Origin: Mediterraneibacter gnavus ATCC 29149
Lineage (GTDB): Bacteria > Bacillota > Clostridia > Lachnospirales > Lachnospiraceae
Assembly: GCF_008121495.1 (NCBI RefSeq)
Contig: NZ_CP043051.1
Location: 2,251,001 to 2,315,000, forward strand
Length of the DNA stretch: 64,000 nt
Direction of reading: 5' to 3'
The position numbers and the translations under genes are program-made. The first letter of the stretch is position 1. The number at the start of each line of letters is the position of its first letter. The notes below the pieces were generated by a model that was given only the letters and a program-made list of their open reading frames with translations, had not been told where the DNA came from and searched no databases. Below are positions 54,851 through 63,483 of this stretch, piece after piece.

Positions 54851-55618
54851 TAGTGGGATGAGCAGACAGAAGCAGAAAATATGCAGAGAAAACAGTCGCC
54901 GGCATTTTGTCTGAGCGGATATCTGGACAACCGGGCAGAAGGATTTCCAGATATCCGTCAGACGTGGCATGGAAGCGGAGGAAGTATTTATTTTCTGATC
55001 AGTGAGAAAGGCTTTGCAAAGATTCCGACAGAGAAAAAGACGCTTTACATGGAACTGAATGTAGAAAACAAAAAAGAGGCAGAGGTTCGGAAAGAAATTC
55101 AAAATATTTTGGAGGAAGAAAACAAAAGGCGGGGAAACGTGTCCGCAGCAGGAGTAGAGGATCAGAGTGGAGAAGCGGGAATCTTCTGTATCAGCAAGTC
55201 GGAATTACTGGAAAATGCCAAAGATTATATCCAGGGAAATCGGATTATTTTTGGAAGTATCAGTATTGTGCTGCTGATGGCAGGAGTGACGAATTACTTA
55301 AATATCGTGGTTACAGGAATCCTTTCCAGAAAAAAGGAACTGGGGATCATGGAAAGTGTGGGAATGACGAAACGGCAGAAGCGTATGCTTTTCATGATGG
55401 AAGGCGGATACTATTTTTGTGCGGTGACAGTTCTGCTTGTGACAATTGGAAGTGTCATGTTACAATGGATCAAAACGTATATGGAAACAAAACTTTCGTA
55501 TTTTGTATTTCAATATCCGTTGATCTGGCTGGTTGTCGGCCTGTGTTGTCTGGCAGGAATCAGTTTTGCGGTTCCCGCAGGACTGTATATGCTTGAAAAA
55601 AGTCACTGTGAACAATAA
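54851..55618 (+). pseudogene. FtsX-type ABC permease, C-terminal part
   Basis: The frame is open from about 54851 without a start and encodes DEQTEAENMQRK, then LSGYLDNRAEGFPDIRQTWH and YMELNVENKKEAEVRKEIQN. It ends with an FtsX domain of three membrane segments (IIFGSISIVLLMAGVTNYLN to ISFAVPAGLYMLEKS). ILSRKKELGIMESVGMTKRQ is the typical FtsX loop. It is the rest of the operon begun by the ATPase at 46001, split by 8.3 kb of insertions. Confidence 0.88.
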
Positions 55619-55640
55619 CAAAAAAGGAAGGAGAATTTAC

Positions 55641-55817
55641 ATGTTTGAGAGAATTGATTACAGAGTGATCAGAATAGACGGAGAGTATGCGTATCTGCAA
55701 AAACTGGAAGATGAAAATGCAGAAGAAAAGTGTGTGGCAATGGCACTGCTCCCTCCGGAGATTCAGGAGGGCTGCCATATTGCATATGAGATGATGGAAT
55801 ATCGGATGATAAAATGA
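55641..55817 (+). CDS. 58-residue acidic hypothetical protein
   Basis: MFERIDYRVIRIDGEYAYLQ then KLEDENAEEKCVAMALLPPE: a small soluble protein with a good ribosome site (GGAAGGAGAA). The pattern of alternating hydrophobic residues suggests a small beta domain. It is conserved-looking but I cannot name a family. It lies between the permease remnant and nagA. Confidence 0.65.
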   Translation: MFERIDYRVIRIDGEYAYLQKLEDENAEEKCVAMALLPPEIQEGCHIAYEMMEYRMIK

Positions 55818-55836
55818 TAAATCTTGCAAGATTACT

Positions 55837-55865
55837 TTGACAGAATACCTGTCTGGTATTATGAT
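55837..55865 (+). promoter_or_regulatory. nagA promoter with GACAG-N5-CTGTC palindrome
   Basis: TTGACA (55837-55842), 17 bases, TATGAT (55860-55865). GACAGAATACCTGTC (55839-55853) is a perfect 5+5 palindrome overlapping the -35 box, a probable repressor site. Confidence 0.6.
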
Positions 55866-55929
55866 AAACATCAGAAAGACCAGAAAGGAGTGCACAGGAC
55901 CAGTCTGGGGCGGCTGTGCAAAAAATGTG

Positions 55930-57072
55930 ATGAAAGTAATAAAAAATAAGACAATCTATACGGGGAATGGAGTAATTGAGGATGGATTTGTAAGATATGA
56001 AAAGACGATCGCCGAGGTAGGCTCCATGCAGAATTTTGTGTCAAGAGAAGAGGATGAGATTGTAGAAGTGGAAGGAATGTATCTGATTCCGGGATTCATT
56101 GATGTACACAGCCATGGAGGATATGGTCTGGACAGCATGGATGCATCGGCAGATGAGATTGACTGGATGGTCAGACAGATGGCTGCAAAAGAAGGAATTA
56201 CTTCTTATTTCTGCACGACGATGACGCAGACTTCAGAGAATATTGAAAGTGCCATGAAGAATATCAAAGCAGCGGCAGAGAAGAACCCGATCATTCAGGG
56301 AATCCATCTGGAAGGACCGTTTATTTCCGTGAATTACAAGGGTGCACAGGATGCATCTTATATCCAGAAGCCGGATGCAGCAGTCTTAAAACACTGGAAT
56401 GAACTGAGCGGAAACCGGATTAAAATCGTGACTTATGCTCCGGAAGAAGCGGATACAGAATTTGAGGATTGGTGTCTTGCCAATGGAATCGTGCCAAGTG
56501 CGGGGCATTCTAACGCGACTTATGATCAGCTTTGTGGCTGTCGTGCATGTCATGTGACACATCTTTATAATGCGCAGAGAGGGCTCAACCACAGAGAACC
56601 GGGTGTGACAGGATATGGACTTTTGACAGATGGTGTGAAAGCTGAGATGATCTGTGACGGAATCCATATTAAACCAAAGATGGTATACATGGCATACAAA
56701 GTAAAAGGCAGTGACGGAATCGAATTGATTACAGATTCTATGCGTGCAAAAGGAATGCCGGAAGGAAAGAGTGAGTTGGGCGGTCAGACCGTTTATGTCA
56801 AAGACGGCACAGCGAGACTGGAAGACGGCACGATTGCAGGAAGTGTTCTTACGTATATTGATGCGTTCCGAAATATCATGAAATTTACGGATGCTTCTTT
56901 AAAAGAGGCAGTGCAGATGAGTTCCGGAAACCAGGCAAAAGAATTCGGACTGACACAAAAAGGTGAGATCACAGTCGGAAAAGATGCAGATTTCGTGATT
57001 TTAGAAAATTCTCAGGATGGAAATTATGAGTTGAAGAAAACCATCAGTATGGGAGAGATTATAGAAGCATAA
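55930..57072 (+). CDS. nagA: N-acetylglucosamine-6-phosphate deacetylase
   Basis: This 380-residue metal-dependent amidohydrolase removes acetate from GlcNAc-6-P in amino-sugar and cell-wall recycling. It has GFIDVHSHGGYG (about 57-68, the HxH-like site), IHLEGPFIS with the metal-binding Glu (about 121), SAGHSNATYDQ (His), THLYNAQRG (His) and ITDSMRAKGMPEG with the catalytic Asp (about 267). ATG 55930 matches the usual family start. Its nearest Shine-Dalgarno is poor, so an earlier start in the same frame is possible. Confidence 0.93.
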   Translation: MKVIKNKTIYTGNGVIEDGFVRYEKTIAEVGSMQNFVSREEDEIVEVEGMYLIPGFIDVHSHGGYGLDSMDASADEIDWMVRQMAAKEGITSYFCTTMTQTSENIESAMKNIKAAAEKNPIIQGIHLEGPFISVNYKGAQDASYIQKPDAAVLKHWNELSGNRIKIVTYAPEEADTEFEDWCLANGIVPSAGHSNATYDQLCGCRACHVTHLYNAQRGLNHREPGVTGYGLLTDGVKAEMICDGIHIKPKMVYMAYKVKGSDGIELITDSMRAKGMPEGKSELGGQTVYVKDGTARLEDGTIAGSVLTYIDAFRNIMKFTDASLKEAVQMSSGNQAKEFGLTQKGEITVGKDADFVILENSQDGNYELKKTISMGEIIEA

Positions 57073-57077
57073 AAAAG

Positions 57078-57112
57078 AGGAGGAACCGTTTGAGACGGTC
57101 CTCCATTTTTAT
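57078..57112. terminator. bidirectional terminator between nagA and mgtE
   Basis: GGAGGAACCGT and ACGGTCCTCC pair with one bulge. ATTTTTA follows on the plus strand and CTTTTTTA on the minus strand, so it can end both convergent transcripts. Confidence 0.85.
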
Positions 57113-58440
57113 AACTGGAAGATTCTTGTCGCAATATTGAAATAGATCAAAATGGAACAGGTATCGACCAGTGTTGTGATCAGCGGGGATGCCATAATGG
57201 CCGGATCCATATGCAGTTTTTTTGCAAACAATGGAAGCAGACAGCCGATCAGTTTCGAGATGATGACAGTAGCTACAAGAGAAAGTCCAATTACCAGCGC
57301 AAGTCCGGCATTTCGATACATGATCAGAATACGAAGTCCATTGGCGAGTGCAAGTACTACACCTACGATCAGGGAAACACGGAATTCTTTAAACATGACC
57401 CGGAACAGATCAGAAAAACGAATCTCGCCGAGTGCAATTCCGCGGATGATCAATGTAGAACTCTGAGAACCGCAGTTTCCGCCGGTATCCATCAACATGG
57501 GAATAAAGGATACAAGGAGCGGGATTGCGGCAAATGCATTTTTATATTTGGTAATGATACTTCCGGTGATGGTAGAGGAAAACATCAGGATCAAAAGCCA
57601 GGCGATCCGATGTTTGGCATGCGCAGCAACAGAAGTATCAAAATAAGTCGTTTCACTCGGGCTCATGGCAGCCATTTTGGTAATGTCTTCAGTCGCTTCA
57701 TCTACCATAACATCCATGGCATCATCGAATGTGACGATACCAACCATTCGTTCATCCTGATCCAGAACAGGAATGGCAAGAAAATCGTATTTAGTGAACA
57801 GTTGTGCGACTTCTTCTTTATCAGTGTGCGTTGTGACGGAGATGATCTCTGTCTGCATCAGATCCCGGATCAGAATGTCATCAGCTGTCGTCATCAGGTC
57901 TTTTGCACTGACGATTCCAAGCAGTCTGCGCTGATCGGTGACATAGCAGGTATAGATCGTCTCCTTGTGGATTCCGGTCTCTTTGATATGTGCCATGGTC
58001 TGGGCAACGGTCATTGTCTCCCGGATATCGACGTATTCAGTCGTCATAATACTTCCTGCACTGTCATCCGGATAATTGAGAAGCTGATTGATCAGATTCC
58101 GGTCAGATTGATTGACAGTGTCCAGAATACGATTGACAAGATTAGCTGGAAGTTCCTCCAGCAGATCCACTGTATCATCCATGTAAAGGTCATCGAGCAG
58201 TTCTTTTAACTCCTTTTCGGAAAACATCTCTACCAGATAAGTCTGCATGGAATTATTCATATTGGCAAATACTTCTGCGGCTTTATCCTTTGGAATGAGA
58301 CGAAAAGCAAGTGCAAGTTCTTTGTCTTCCAGATCGGAAAGAAGTGAGGCTATATCCACTTCGTTCATCACATCCAGAATGCTTCTGACAGCTTTGAACT
58401 GGCGCTGCGCAAGGAGTTTTACAAAAATTTCTTTGTTCAT
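57109..58440 (-). CDS. mgtE: magnesium transporter MgtE
   Basis: This 443-residue Mg2+ channel has an N-terminal helical domain (about 1-125), a CBS pair (MTTEYVDIRETMTVAQ to VFDDAMDV-like VTFDDAMDVMVDEA, about 130-255), a plug helix and five membrane segments with the pore motif MDTGGNCGSQSSTLIIRG (about 318-335). Normal length. CBS domains sense cytoplasmic Mg2+ and gate the pore. Its 5' leader holds an attenuator-like terminator and a short overlapping reading frame. Confidence 0.95.
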   Translation of the reverse strand: MNKEIFVKLLAQRQFKAVRSILDVMNEVDIASLLSDLEDKELALAFRLIPKDKAAEVFANMNNSMQTYLVEMFSEKELKELLDDLYMDDTVDLLEELPANLVNRILDTVNQSDRNLINQLLNYPDDSAGSIMTTEYVDIRETMTVAQTMAHIKETGIHKETIYTCYVTDQRRLLGIVSAKDLMTTADDILIRDLMQTEIISVTTHTDKEEVAQLFTKYDFLAIPVLDQDERMVGIVTFDDAMDVMVDEATEDITKMAAMSPSETTYFDTSVAAHAKHRIAWLLILMFSSTITGSIITKYKNAFAAIPLLVSFIPMLMDTGGNCGSQSSTLIIRGIALGEIRFSDLFRVMFKEFRVSLIVGVVLALANGLRILIMYRNAGLALVIGLSLVATVIISKLIGCLLPLFAKKLHMDPAIMASPLITTLVDTCSILIYFNIATRIFQL

Positions 58441-58636
58441 AGTTCATTACTCTCCTTTTTCTATTTAATTTTCTGAAAAATCCCGAAGGATGACTGGCTC
58501 CAGCGTCCATAACCTCACCACCTTTTGTCGTGTATTAAAAATATCTGCAAAAGAAAAAGCGTCATTGTTGTAGCAATGACGGTGTGTGCAGCAAATTTTC
58601 GCTTTTATTCTATCTCAAAAAAAGACAGGATGTCAA
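58441..58636 (-). promoter_or_regulatory. mgtE leader: promoter, early terminator, mini-ORF
   Basis: On the minus strand: TTGACA (58636-58631), 18 bases, TAGAAT (58612-58607), start near 58600. About 20-50 bases later GTCATTG-N6-CAATGAC (58580-58561) is followed by GCTTTTTCTTTT, an intrinsic terminator inside the leader. The early AAAAGCG could pair with CGCTTTT of its tail. Then GGTGGTGAGGTT precedes an ATG at 58510 (MDAGASHPSGFFRKL) whose frame overlaps the mgtE start. An ATCC-TTCG-GGAT hairpin lies inside. This looks like transcription attenuation; it is not a recognisable M-box. Confidence 0.55.
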
Positions 58637-58761
58637 GAATATTGTTACTGTGAACAGGAACAGAACATTTGCGAACAGTAACGGAAACAGGGGTTATTGA
58701 TTTACAGTTTCACCTTGTTATGCTAAAATGAAACAACAGGAATCAGCAAAGGAGCAGAAAA

Positions 58762-59553
58762 ATGGATGCATATACAAGTTTTGCGGCAGTGTATGATACC
58801 TTTATGGATAATATTCCATATGAAGAATGGAAAAGCTATCTGGAGGAATTGTTAAAAGAGTATGGCGTGCAGGACGGTCTGGTGCTTGATCTGGGATGTG
58901 GAACAGGAACCATGACGGAACTTCTTGCAGCAGATGGCTACGATATGATCGGAGTGGACAATTCCGAGGAAATGCTGGAGATCGCCAGAGAAAAGCAGAT
59001 CAAGTCAGGACATGAGATTTTATATCTTCTTCAGGATATGCGGGAGTTTGAACTGTATGGTACTGTGGGTGCGGTATTTAGTATCTGTGATTCTCTGAAT
59101 TACATTACAGAGCCGGAAGAATTGAAGCAGGTATTTCGCTGGGTGAATAATTATCTGGATCCGGGCGGAATTTTTATTTTTGATTTTAATACAGAATACA
59201 AGTACCGGGAGGTTCTGGGGGATCAGACCATTGCAGAATCCAGAGAGGACTGCAGTTTTATCTGGGATAATTATTATTATGAGGAAGAGCGGATCAATGA
59301 ATACGAACTGAATCTGTTCATCAGAGAAGATGCGGAAAGTGAGACAGAGGGTGATCTCTATCGCAGATTCCGGGAGACACATTTCCAGAGAGCATATACG
59401 TTAGAAGAGATCACAAGGATTGTGGAAGAATCCGGACTGCAGTTTGTGACTGCATACGAAGCGTTTACAAAAGAACCGCCTTCTAAGAACAGTGAACGAA
59501 TCTATGTGATCGCCAGAGAGCAGGGAAAGGTACCTGTGAAAAAAGCAGAATAG
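58762..59553 (+). CDS. class I SAM-dependent methyltransferase
   Basis: This 263-residue Methyltransf_25-type protein has motif I VLDLGCGTGTMTELLA (about 39-54), the ribose-binding acidic residue in MIGVDNSEEMLEIA and motif II/III FSICDSLNYITEPEEL. The target (small molecule or protein) cannot be told from sequence. AAAGGAG precedes the ATG. It is 33 bases upstream of hslO in the same direction. Confidence 0.88.
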   Translation: MDAYTSFAAVYDTFMDNIPYEEWKSYLEELLKEYGVQDGLVLDLGCGTGTMTELLAADGYDMIGVDNSEEMLEIAREKQIKSGHEILYLLQDMREFELYGTVGAVFSICDSLNYITEPEELKQVFRWVNNYLDPGGIFIFDFNTEYKYREVLGDQTIAESREDCSFIWDNYYYEEERINEYELNLFIREDAESETEGDLYRRFRETHFQRAYTLEEITRIVEESGLQFVTAYEAFTKEPPSKNSERIYVIAREQGKVPVKKAE

Positions 59554-59586
59554 AATCATTATAATAGAAGAAACAGGAGAGATAAG

Positions 59587-60462
59587 ATGAAAGATTATAT
59601 TGTAAGAGCAACAGCAGCGAATGCGCAGATCCGTGCGTTTGCGGCATCAACAACAGAGCTTGTGGAAGAGGCAAGAACAAGGCATAATACAAGTCCGGTT
59701 GCGACAGCAGCACTTGGACGACTTCTTACAGCAGGTGCGATGATGGGAAGTATGATGAAGAATCCGACGGATGTTTTGACGCTGCAGGTGCAGTGCGGAG
59801 GTCCGATCGGAGGGATGACAGTGACAGCAGACAGTAAGGGGGAAGTGAAAGGATATGTACACAACCCGGATGTGATGCTTCCGCCGAAGAACGGAAAACT
59901 GGATGTAGGCGGTGCGCTTGGACCAGGATTTTTAAATGTGATCAAGGATATGGGACTCAAAGAACCATATTCCGGACAGACGATTTTGCAGACAGGAGAG
60001 ATCGCAGAAGATCTGACCTATTATTTTGCAACCTCTGAGCAGGTGCCGTCTTCTGTGGGTCTGGGTGTGCTGATGGAAAAGGACAATACCGTGCGATGCG
60101 CAGGTGGATTTATCGTACAGGTGATGCCGTTTATTGAGGAGGAAGTGCTCAGCAAGCTGGAAGAAAACATCAAGAATATTCAGTCTGTGACAGCAATGCT
60201 CGACAATGGCCATACACCGGAAGAAATGCTGAACCACGTTCTGGAGGGATTGGATGTAGAGATCACAGATACACTTCCTGCAAAATTTGACTGCAACTGT
60301 TCTAAAGAACGGATTGAAAAAGCAATCATCAGTGTCGGGAAAAAAGAGATTCAGGAGATGATCGACGATGGAAAGGATATCGAAGTAAAATGTCATTTCT
60401 GTAATACCGCCTATACATTTTCTGTAGACGAGCTGAAGGAACTTTTGAAAAAAAGCAGATAG
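59587..60462 (+). CDS. hslO: Hsp33 redox-regulated chaperone
   Basis: This 291-residue chaperone is activated by oxidation. The N-terminal domain (YIVRATAANAQIRAFAASTT, GRLLTAGAMMGSMMK, VQCGGPIGGMTVTAD) and the C-terminal zinc switch with CNC (about 246-248) and CHFC (about 278-281) are intact. Zinc release and disulfide formation under oxidative stress unfold the linker and expose client-binding surfaces. CAGGAGAGATAAG precedes the ATG. Confidence 0.96.
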   Translation: MKDYIVRATAANAQIRAFAASTTELVEEARTRHNTSPVATAALGRLLTAGAMMGSMMKNPTDVLTLQVQCGGPIGGMTVTADSKGEVKGYVHNPDVMLPPKNGKLDVGGALGPGFLNVIKDMGLKEPYSGQTILQTGEIAEDLTYYFATSEQVPSSVGLGVLMEKDNTVRCAGGFIVQVMPFIEEEVLSKLEENIKNIQSVTAMLDNGHTPEEMLNHVLEGLDVEITDTLPAKFDCNCSKERIEKAIISVGKKEIQEMIDDGKDIEVKCHFCNTAYTFSVDELKELLKKSR

Positions 60463-60499
60463 AAGTGATGTGTCCAAATAGGGAAAGTGAGGCAGTAGA

Positions 60500-62416
60500 A
60501 TGAAACAGGGATTTATCAAAGTGGCAGCTGCCACACCGGATATCCGGGTGGCGGACGTGCCGTTTAATACAAAACAGATATGCAGTGCCATTGAAGAAGC
60601 ACAGAACAATCAGGCAAAGATCGTGGTATTTCCAGAATTGTGTGTCACAGGATATACATGCGGGGATCTGTTTACACAGGATGTACTTTTGCAGGCAGCA
60701 AAACAGGCACTGCTTGAAATCACAGAGTTTACAAGAGAGAAGGACATGCTTGTGTTTGTGGGCGTGCCGCTTGTGGTGGATGCAAAGCTCTACAATGTGG
60801 CAGCAGCTCTTTGCAGGGGAGAAATCCTGGGACTGACGACAAAGACATTTCTTCCGAACTATGGTGAGTTCTATGAGATGCGTCAGTTTACGGCAGGACC
60901 GGATGTGCCGGGAGAAATCCTGTTTAACGGTAAAAAAGTGCCGTTTGGTCCGGGGCTTTTGTTTCAGGCATCCTCTATGGAAGAGCTGATCGTATCGGCG
61001 GAAATCTGTGAGGATGTGTGGTCGCCGATTCCGCCGAGCATCCGTGCGGCAATGGAAGGTGCAACCGTGATCGTTAACTGTTCGGCAAGTGATGAGACGA
61101 TCGGGAAAGACAGCTACAGACGGGATCTTATCAAAGGACAGTCAGCGAGACTGATCGCGGGATATATTTATGCAAATGCAGGCGAAGGGGAATCCACGAC
61201 GGATCTTGTATTTGGAGGACACAATCTGATCGCAGAAAACGGCAGTATCCTGGCAGAGTTAAAGCGATTTGAAAATCAGATCATTTATACAGAACTGGAT
61301 ATCAAAAGGATTGTCGGTGAGCGTCGGAAAAACACGACATTTACGATGGAAAAAGAGAAAGTGCTGCCAAGAATCTCATTTCCTCTGGATGTGTGCGAGA
61401 CAAAACTGACAAGAGAGTTTCCGAAAAAGCCGTTCGTGCCGCAGGATGAAAAAGAACGTGCTCTGCGATGCGAAGAGATTTTGACAATCCAGGCAATGGG
61501 GCTCAAAAAACGTCTGCTCCATACCCACGCAAACACGGCGGTAGTTGGTATTTCGGGGGGATTGGATTCCACATTGGCATTGATTGTGACAGCAAAAGCG
61601 TTTGACATGATCGGAAAAGATAAAAAAGAGATTCTTGCGATCACCATGCCTTGCTTTGGAACAACGGACAGAACGTATCGGAATGCCTGCAAAATGGCAG
61701 AACAGCTCGGAGCGACGCTGCGGGAAGTGAAAATTGCAGATTCCGTAAGTCTTCATTTTCAGGATATCGGACATGATCCGAAAGACCACAGTGTAACGTA
61801 TGAGAATGCGCAGGCGAGAGAGCGTACGCAGGTATTGATGGATATTGCAAATGCGACAAACGGAATGGTCATCGGAACCGGAGATATGTCAGAACTGGCG
61901 CTTGGATGGGCAACCTACAATGGAGATCATATGTCGATGTACGGAGTGAATGCTTCTGTACCGAAGACGCTGGTGCGTCATCTTGTCAAATATGCGGCAG
62001 ACGTGACTGCGGATCCAAAATTGCAGGAAGTCCTTTATGATGTACTGGATACGCCGGTCAGCCCTGAACTGCTTCCTCCAAAAGACGGGGATATCGCACA
62101 AAAGACTGAGGATCTGGTGGGACCATATGAGCTGCATGATTTTTATCTGTATTTCATGCTGCGGTTCGGATATGAGCCGGGTAAGATCTATCGGCTTGCA
62201 ATGCAGACATTTGAAGGGGTATATGAGAAAGAAACAATTTTAAAATGGCTGACAACATTCTGCAGACGATTTTTCAACCAACAGTTTAAGCGCTCCTGTC
62301 TGCCGGACGGACCGAAGATCGGGACAGTGGCACTCTCACCAAGAGGAGACTGGAGAATGCCAAGCGATGCGTGTGCCCAAGTGTGGATGCGTGATCTGGA
62401 GAAAATTTCCTTATAA
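60500..62416 (+). CDS. nadE: glutamine-dependent NAD+ synthase
   Basis: This 638-residue two-domain enzyme makes NAD+ from deamido-NAD+, ATP and glutamine. The N-terminal nitrilase-like glutaminase has Glu in VVFPELCVTGYT (about 50), Lys in TKTFLPNYGEFYE and Cys in VSAEICEDVWSP (about 174). The C-terminal synthetase has the PP-loop VVGISGGLDSTLALI (about 352) and GTGDMSELALGWATYNGDHM. Full length for the family. It stands 37 bases after hslO. Confidence 0.96.
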   Translation: MKQGFIKVAAATPDIRVADVPFNTKQICSAIEEAQNNQAKIVVFPELCVTGYTCGDLFTQDVLLQAAKQALLEITEFTREKDMLVFVGVPLVVDAKLYNVAAALCRGEILGLTTKTFLPNYGEFYEMRQFTAGPDVPGEILFNGKKVPFGPGLLFQASSMEELIVSAEICEDVWSPIPPSIRAAMEGATVIVNCSASDETIGKDSYRRDLIKGQSARLIAGYIYANAGEGESTTDLVFGGHNLIAENGSILAELKRFENQIIYTELDIKRIVGERRKNTTFTMEKEKVLPRISFPLDVCETKLTREFPKKPFVPQDEKERALRCEEILTIQAMGLKKRLLHTHANTAVVGISGGLDSTLALIVTAKAFDMIGKDKKEILAITMPCFGTTDRTYRNACKMAEQLGATLREVKIADSVSLHFQDIGHDPKDHSVTYENAQARERTQVLMDIANATNGMVIGTGDMSELALGWATYNGDHMSMYGVNASVPKTLVRHLVKYAADVTADPKLQEVLYDVLDTPVSPELLPPKDGDIAQKTEDLVGPYELHDFYLYFMLRFGYEPGKIYRLAMQTFEGVYEKETILKWLTTFCRRFFNQQFKRSCLPDGPKIGTVALSPRGDWRMPSDACAQVWMRDLEKISL

Positions 62417-62443
62417 GCATTGAAAAGAGAGGTGTTTAGAAGT

Positions 62444-63463
62444 ATGAAACTGATCAAGACCGAGGATGCAGTGGGCTGTATGCTTTGCCATGATATTACG
62501 CAGATCATCCCGGGGGTAGTAAAAGATGCGGTTTTTAGAAAAGGACATGTAGTGACAAGGGAGGATATTCCGGTTCTCCTTTCCGTTGGAAAAGAGCATC
62601 TGTATGTGTGGGAAAAACAAGAAGGGATGCTTCATGAAGATGAGGCGGCAGAGATCCTGCGCAGCGTGTGCCAGAATGCACAGATGGATGCGTCAAAGCC
62701 AAAAGAAGGAAAAATCGAGCTGACGGCACAGTGTGACGGGGTTCTGAAAGTGGACAAGGAGAAACTGTGTAGGATCAATGCCATGGGACAGATGTGTATT
62801 TCTTCCCGACACGGAAATTTTCCGGTGAAAAATGGCGATAAGATCGCAGGAATGCGTGTGATCCCTCTGGTGATCGAAGAAGAAAAAATGAAACAGGTAA
62901 AGGAGATAGCAGGAGAGACTCCTGTTTTTGCGCTCCTTCCGTTTCAGAAGAAAAAAGCAGCGATCGTGACAACCGGAAGTGAAGTATATCACGGAAGGAT
63001 TCAGGATAAATTTACTCCGGTGGTCCGGCAGAAGCTGGAAGAATATGGAGTAGAAGTGCTTGGAAATACAATCTGCAATGATGAACCGGATATGGTGACA
63101 GAGGCAGTCAATGACTGGATCAAAAAAGGTGCGCAGATGGTTGTGTGTACCGGAGGAATGAGTGTCGATCCGGATGATAAGACACCGCTGGCAATCCGCA
63201 ATGCTTCCGATGAAGTGATCACATATGGCGCCCCGGTTTTGCCTGGTGCGATGTTTATGCTGGCCTATAAAGGTGAGATTCCGATCATGGGCCTGCCGGG
63301 CTGCGTGATGTATGCAAGGCGTACAATCTTCGATCTGGTACTGCCAAGACTGGTGGCAGGAGAACGGCTGCAGGATCAGGATTTTTACAGACTCGGAGAA
63401 GGAGGACTGTGTCTGTCCTGCGAGGTGTGTACGTTTCCAAATTGCGGGTTCGGGAAAGGGTAA
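62444..63463 (+). CDS. molybdopterin-binding protein (MoeA/CinA-like domain)
   Basis: This 339-residue protein starts from ATG 62444 with GAGAGGTG nine bases upstream (the longer frame from 62420 is less likely). The C-terminal MoCF-like domain has AAIVTTGSEVYHGRIQDKF, MVVCTGGMSVDPDDKTP, ITYGAPVLPGAMFMLAY and IMGLPGCVMYARRTIFD. It lies directly before an XdhC gene, so it probably belongs to molybdenum cofactor handling for (selenium-dependent) molybdenum hydroxylases of purine metabolism. Its stop overlaps a possible ATG of the next gene. Confidence 0.88.
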   Translation: MKLIKTEDAVGCMLCHDITQIIPGVVKDAVFRKGHVVTREDIPVLLSVGKEHLYVWEKQEGMLHEDEAAEILRSVCQNAQMDASKPKEGKIELTAQCDGVLKVDKEKLCRINAMGQMCISSRHGNFPVKNGDKIAGMRVIPLVIEEEKMKQVKEIAGETPVFALLPFQKKKAAIVTTGSEVYHGRIQDKFTPVVRQKLEEYGVEVLGNTICNDEPDMVTEAVNDWIKKGAQMVVCTGGMSVDPDDKTPLAIRNASDEVITYGAPVLPGAMFMLAYKGEIPIMGLPGCVMYARRTIFDLVLPRLVAGERLQDQDFYRLGEGGLCLSCEVCTFPNCGFGKG

Positions 63464-63483
63464 TGAAAAAGGAGCGTGAAAGG

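Noticed and set aside
57211..58209. 332-codon plus-strand frame opposite mgtE
   Set aside because: Antisense shadow of mgtE, with low-complexity composition and no family resemblance.
58467..58600. M-box magnesium riboswitch in front of mgtE
   Set aside because: The leader is too short and the conserved M-box core is not seen; only GGTGAGG is vaguely similar.
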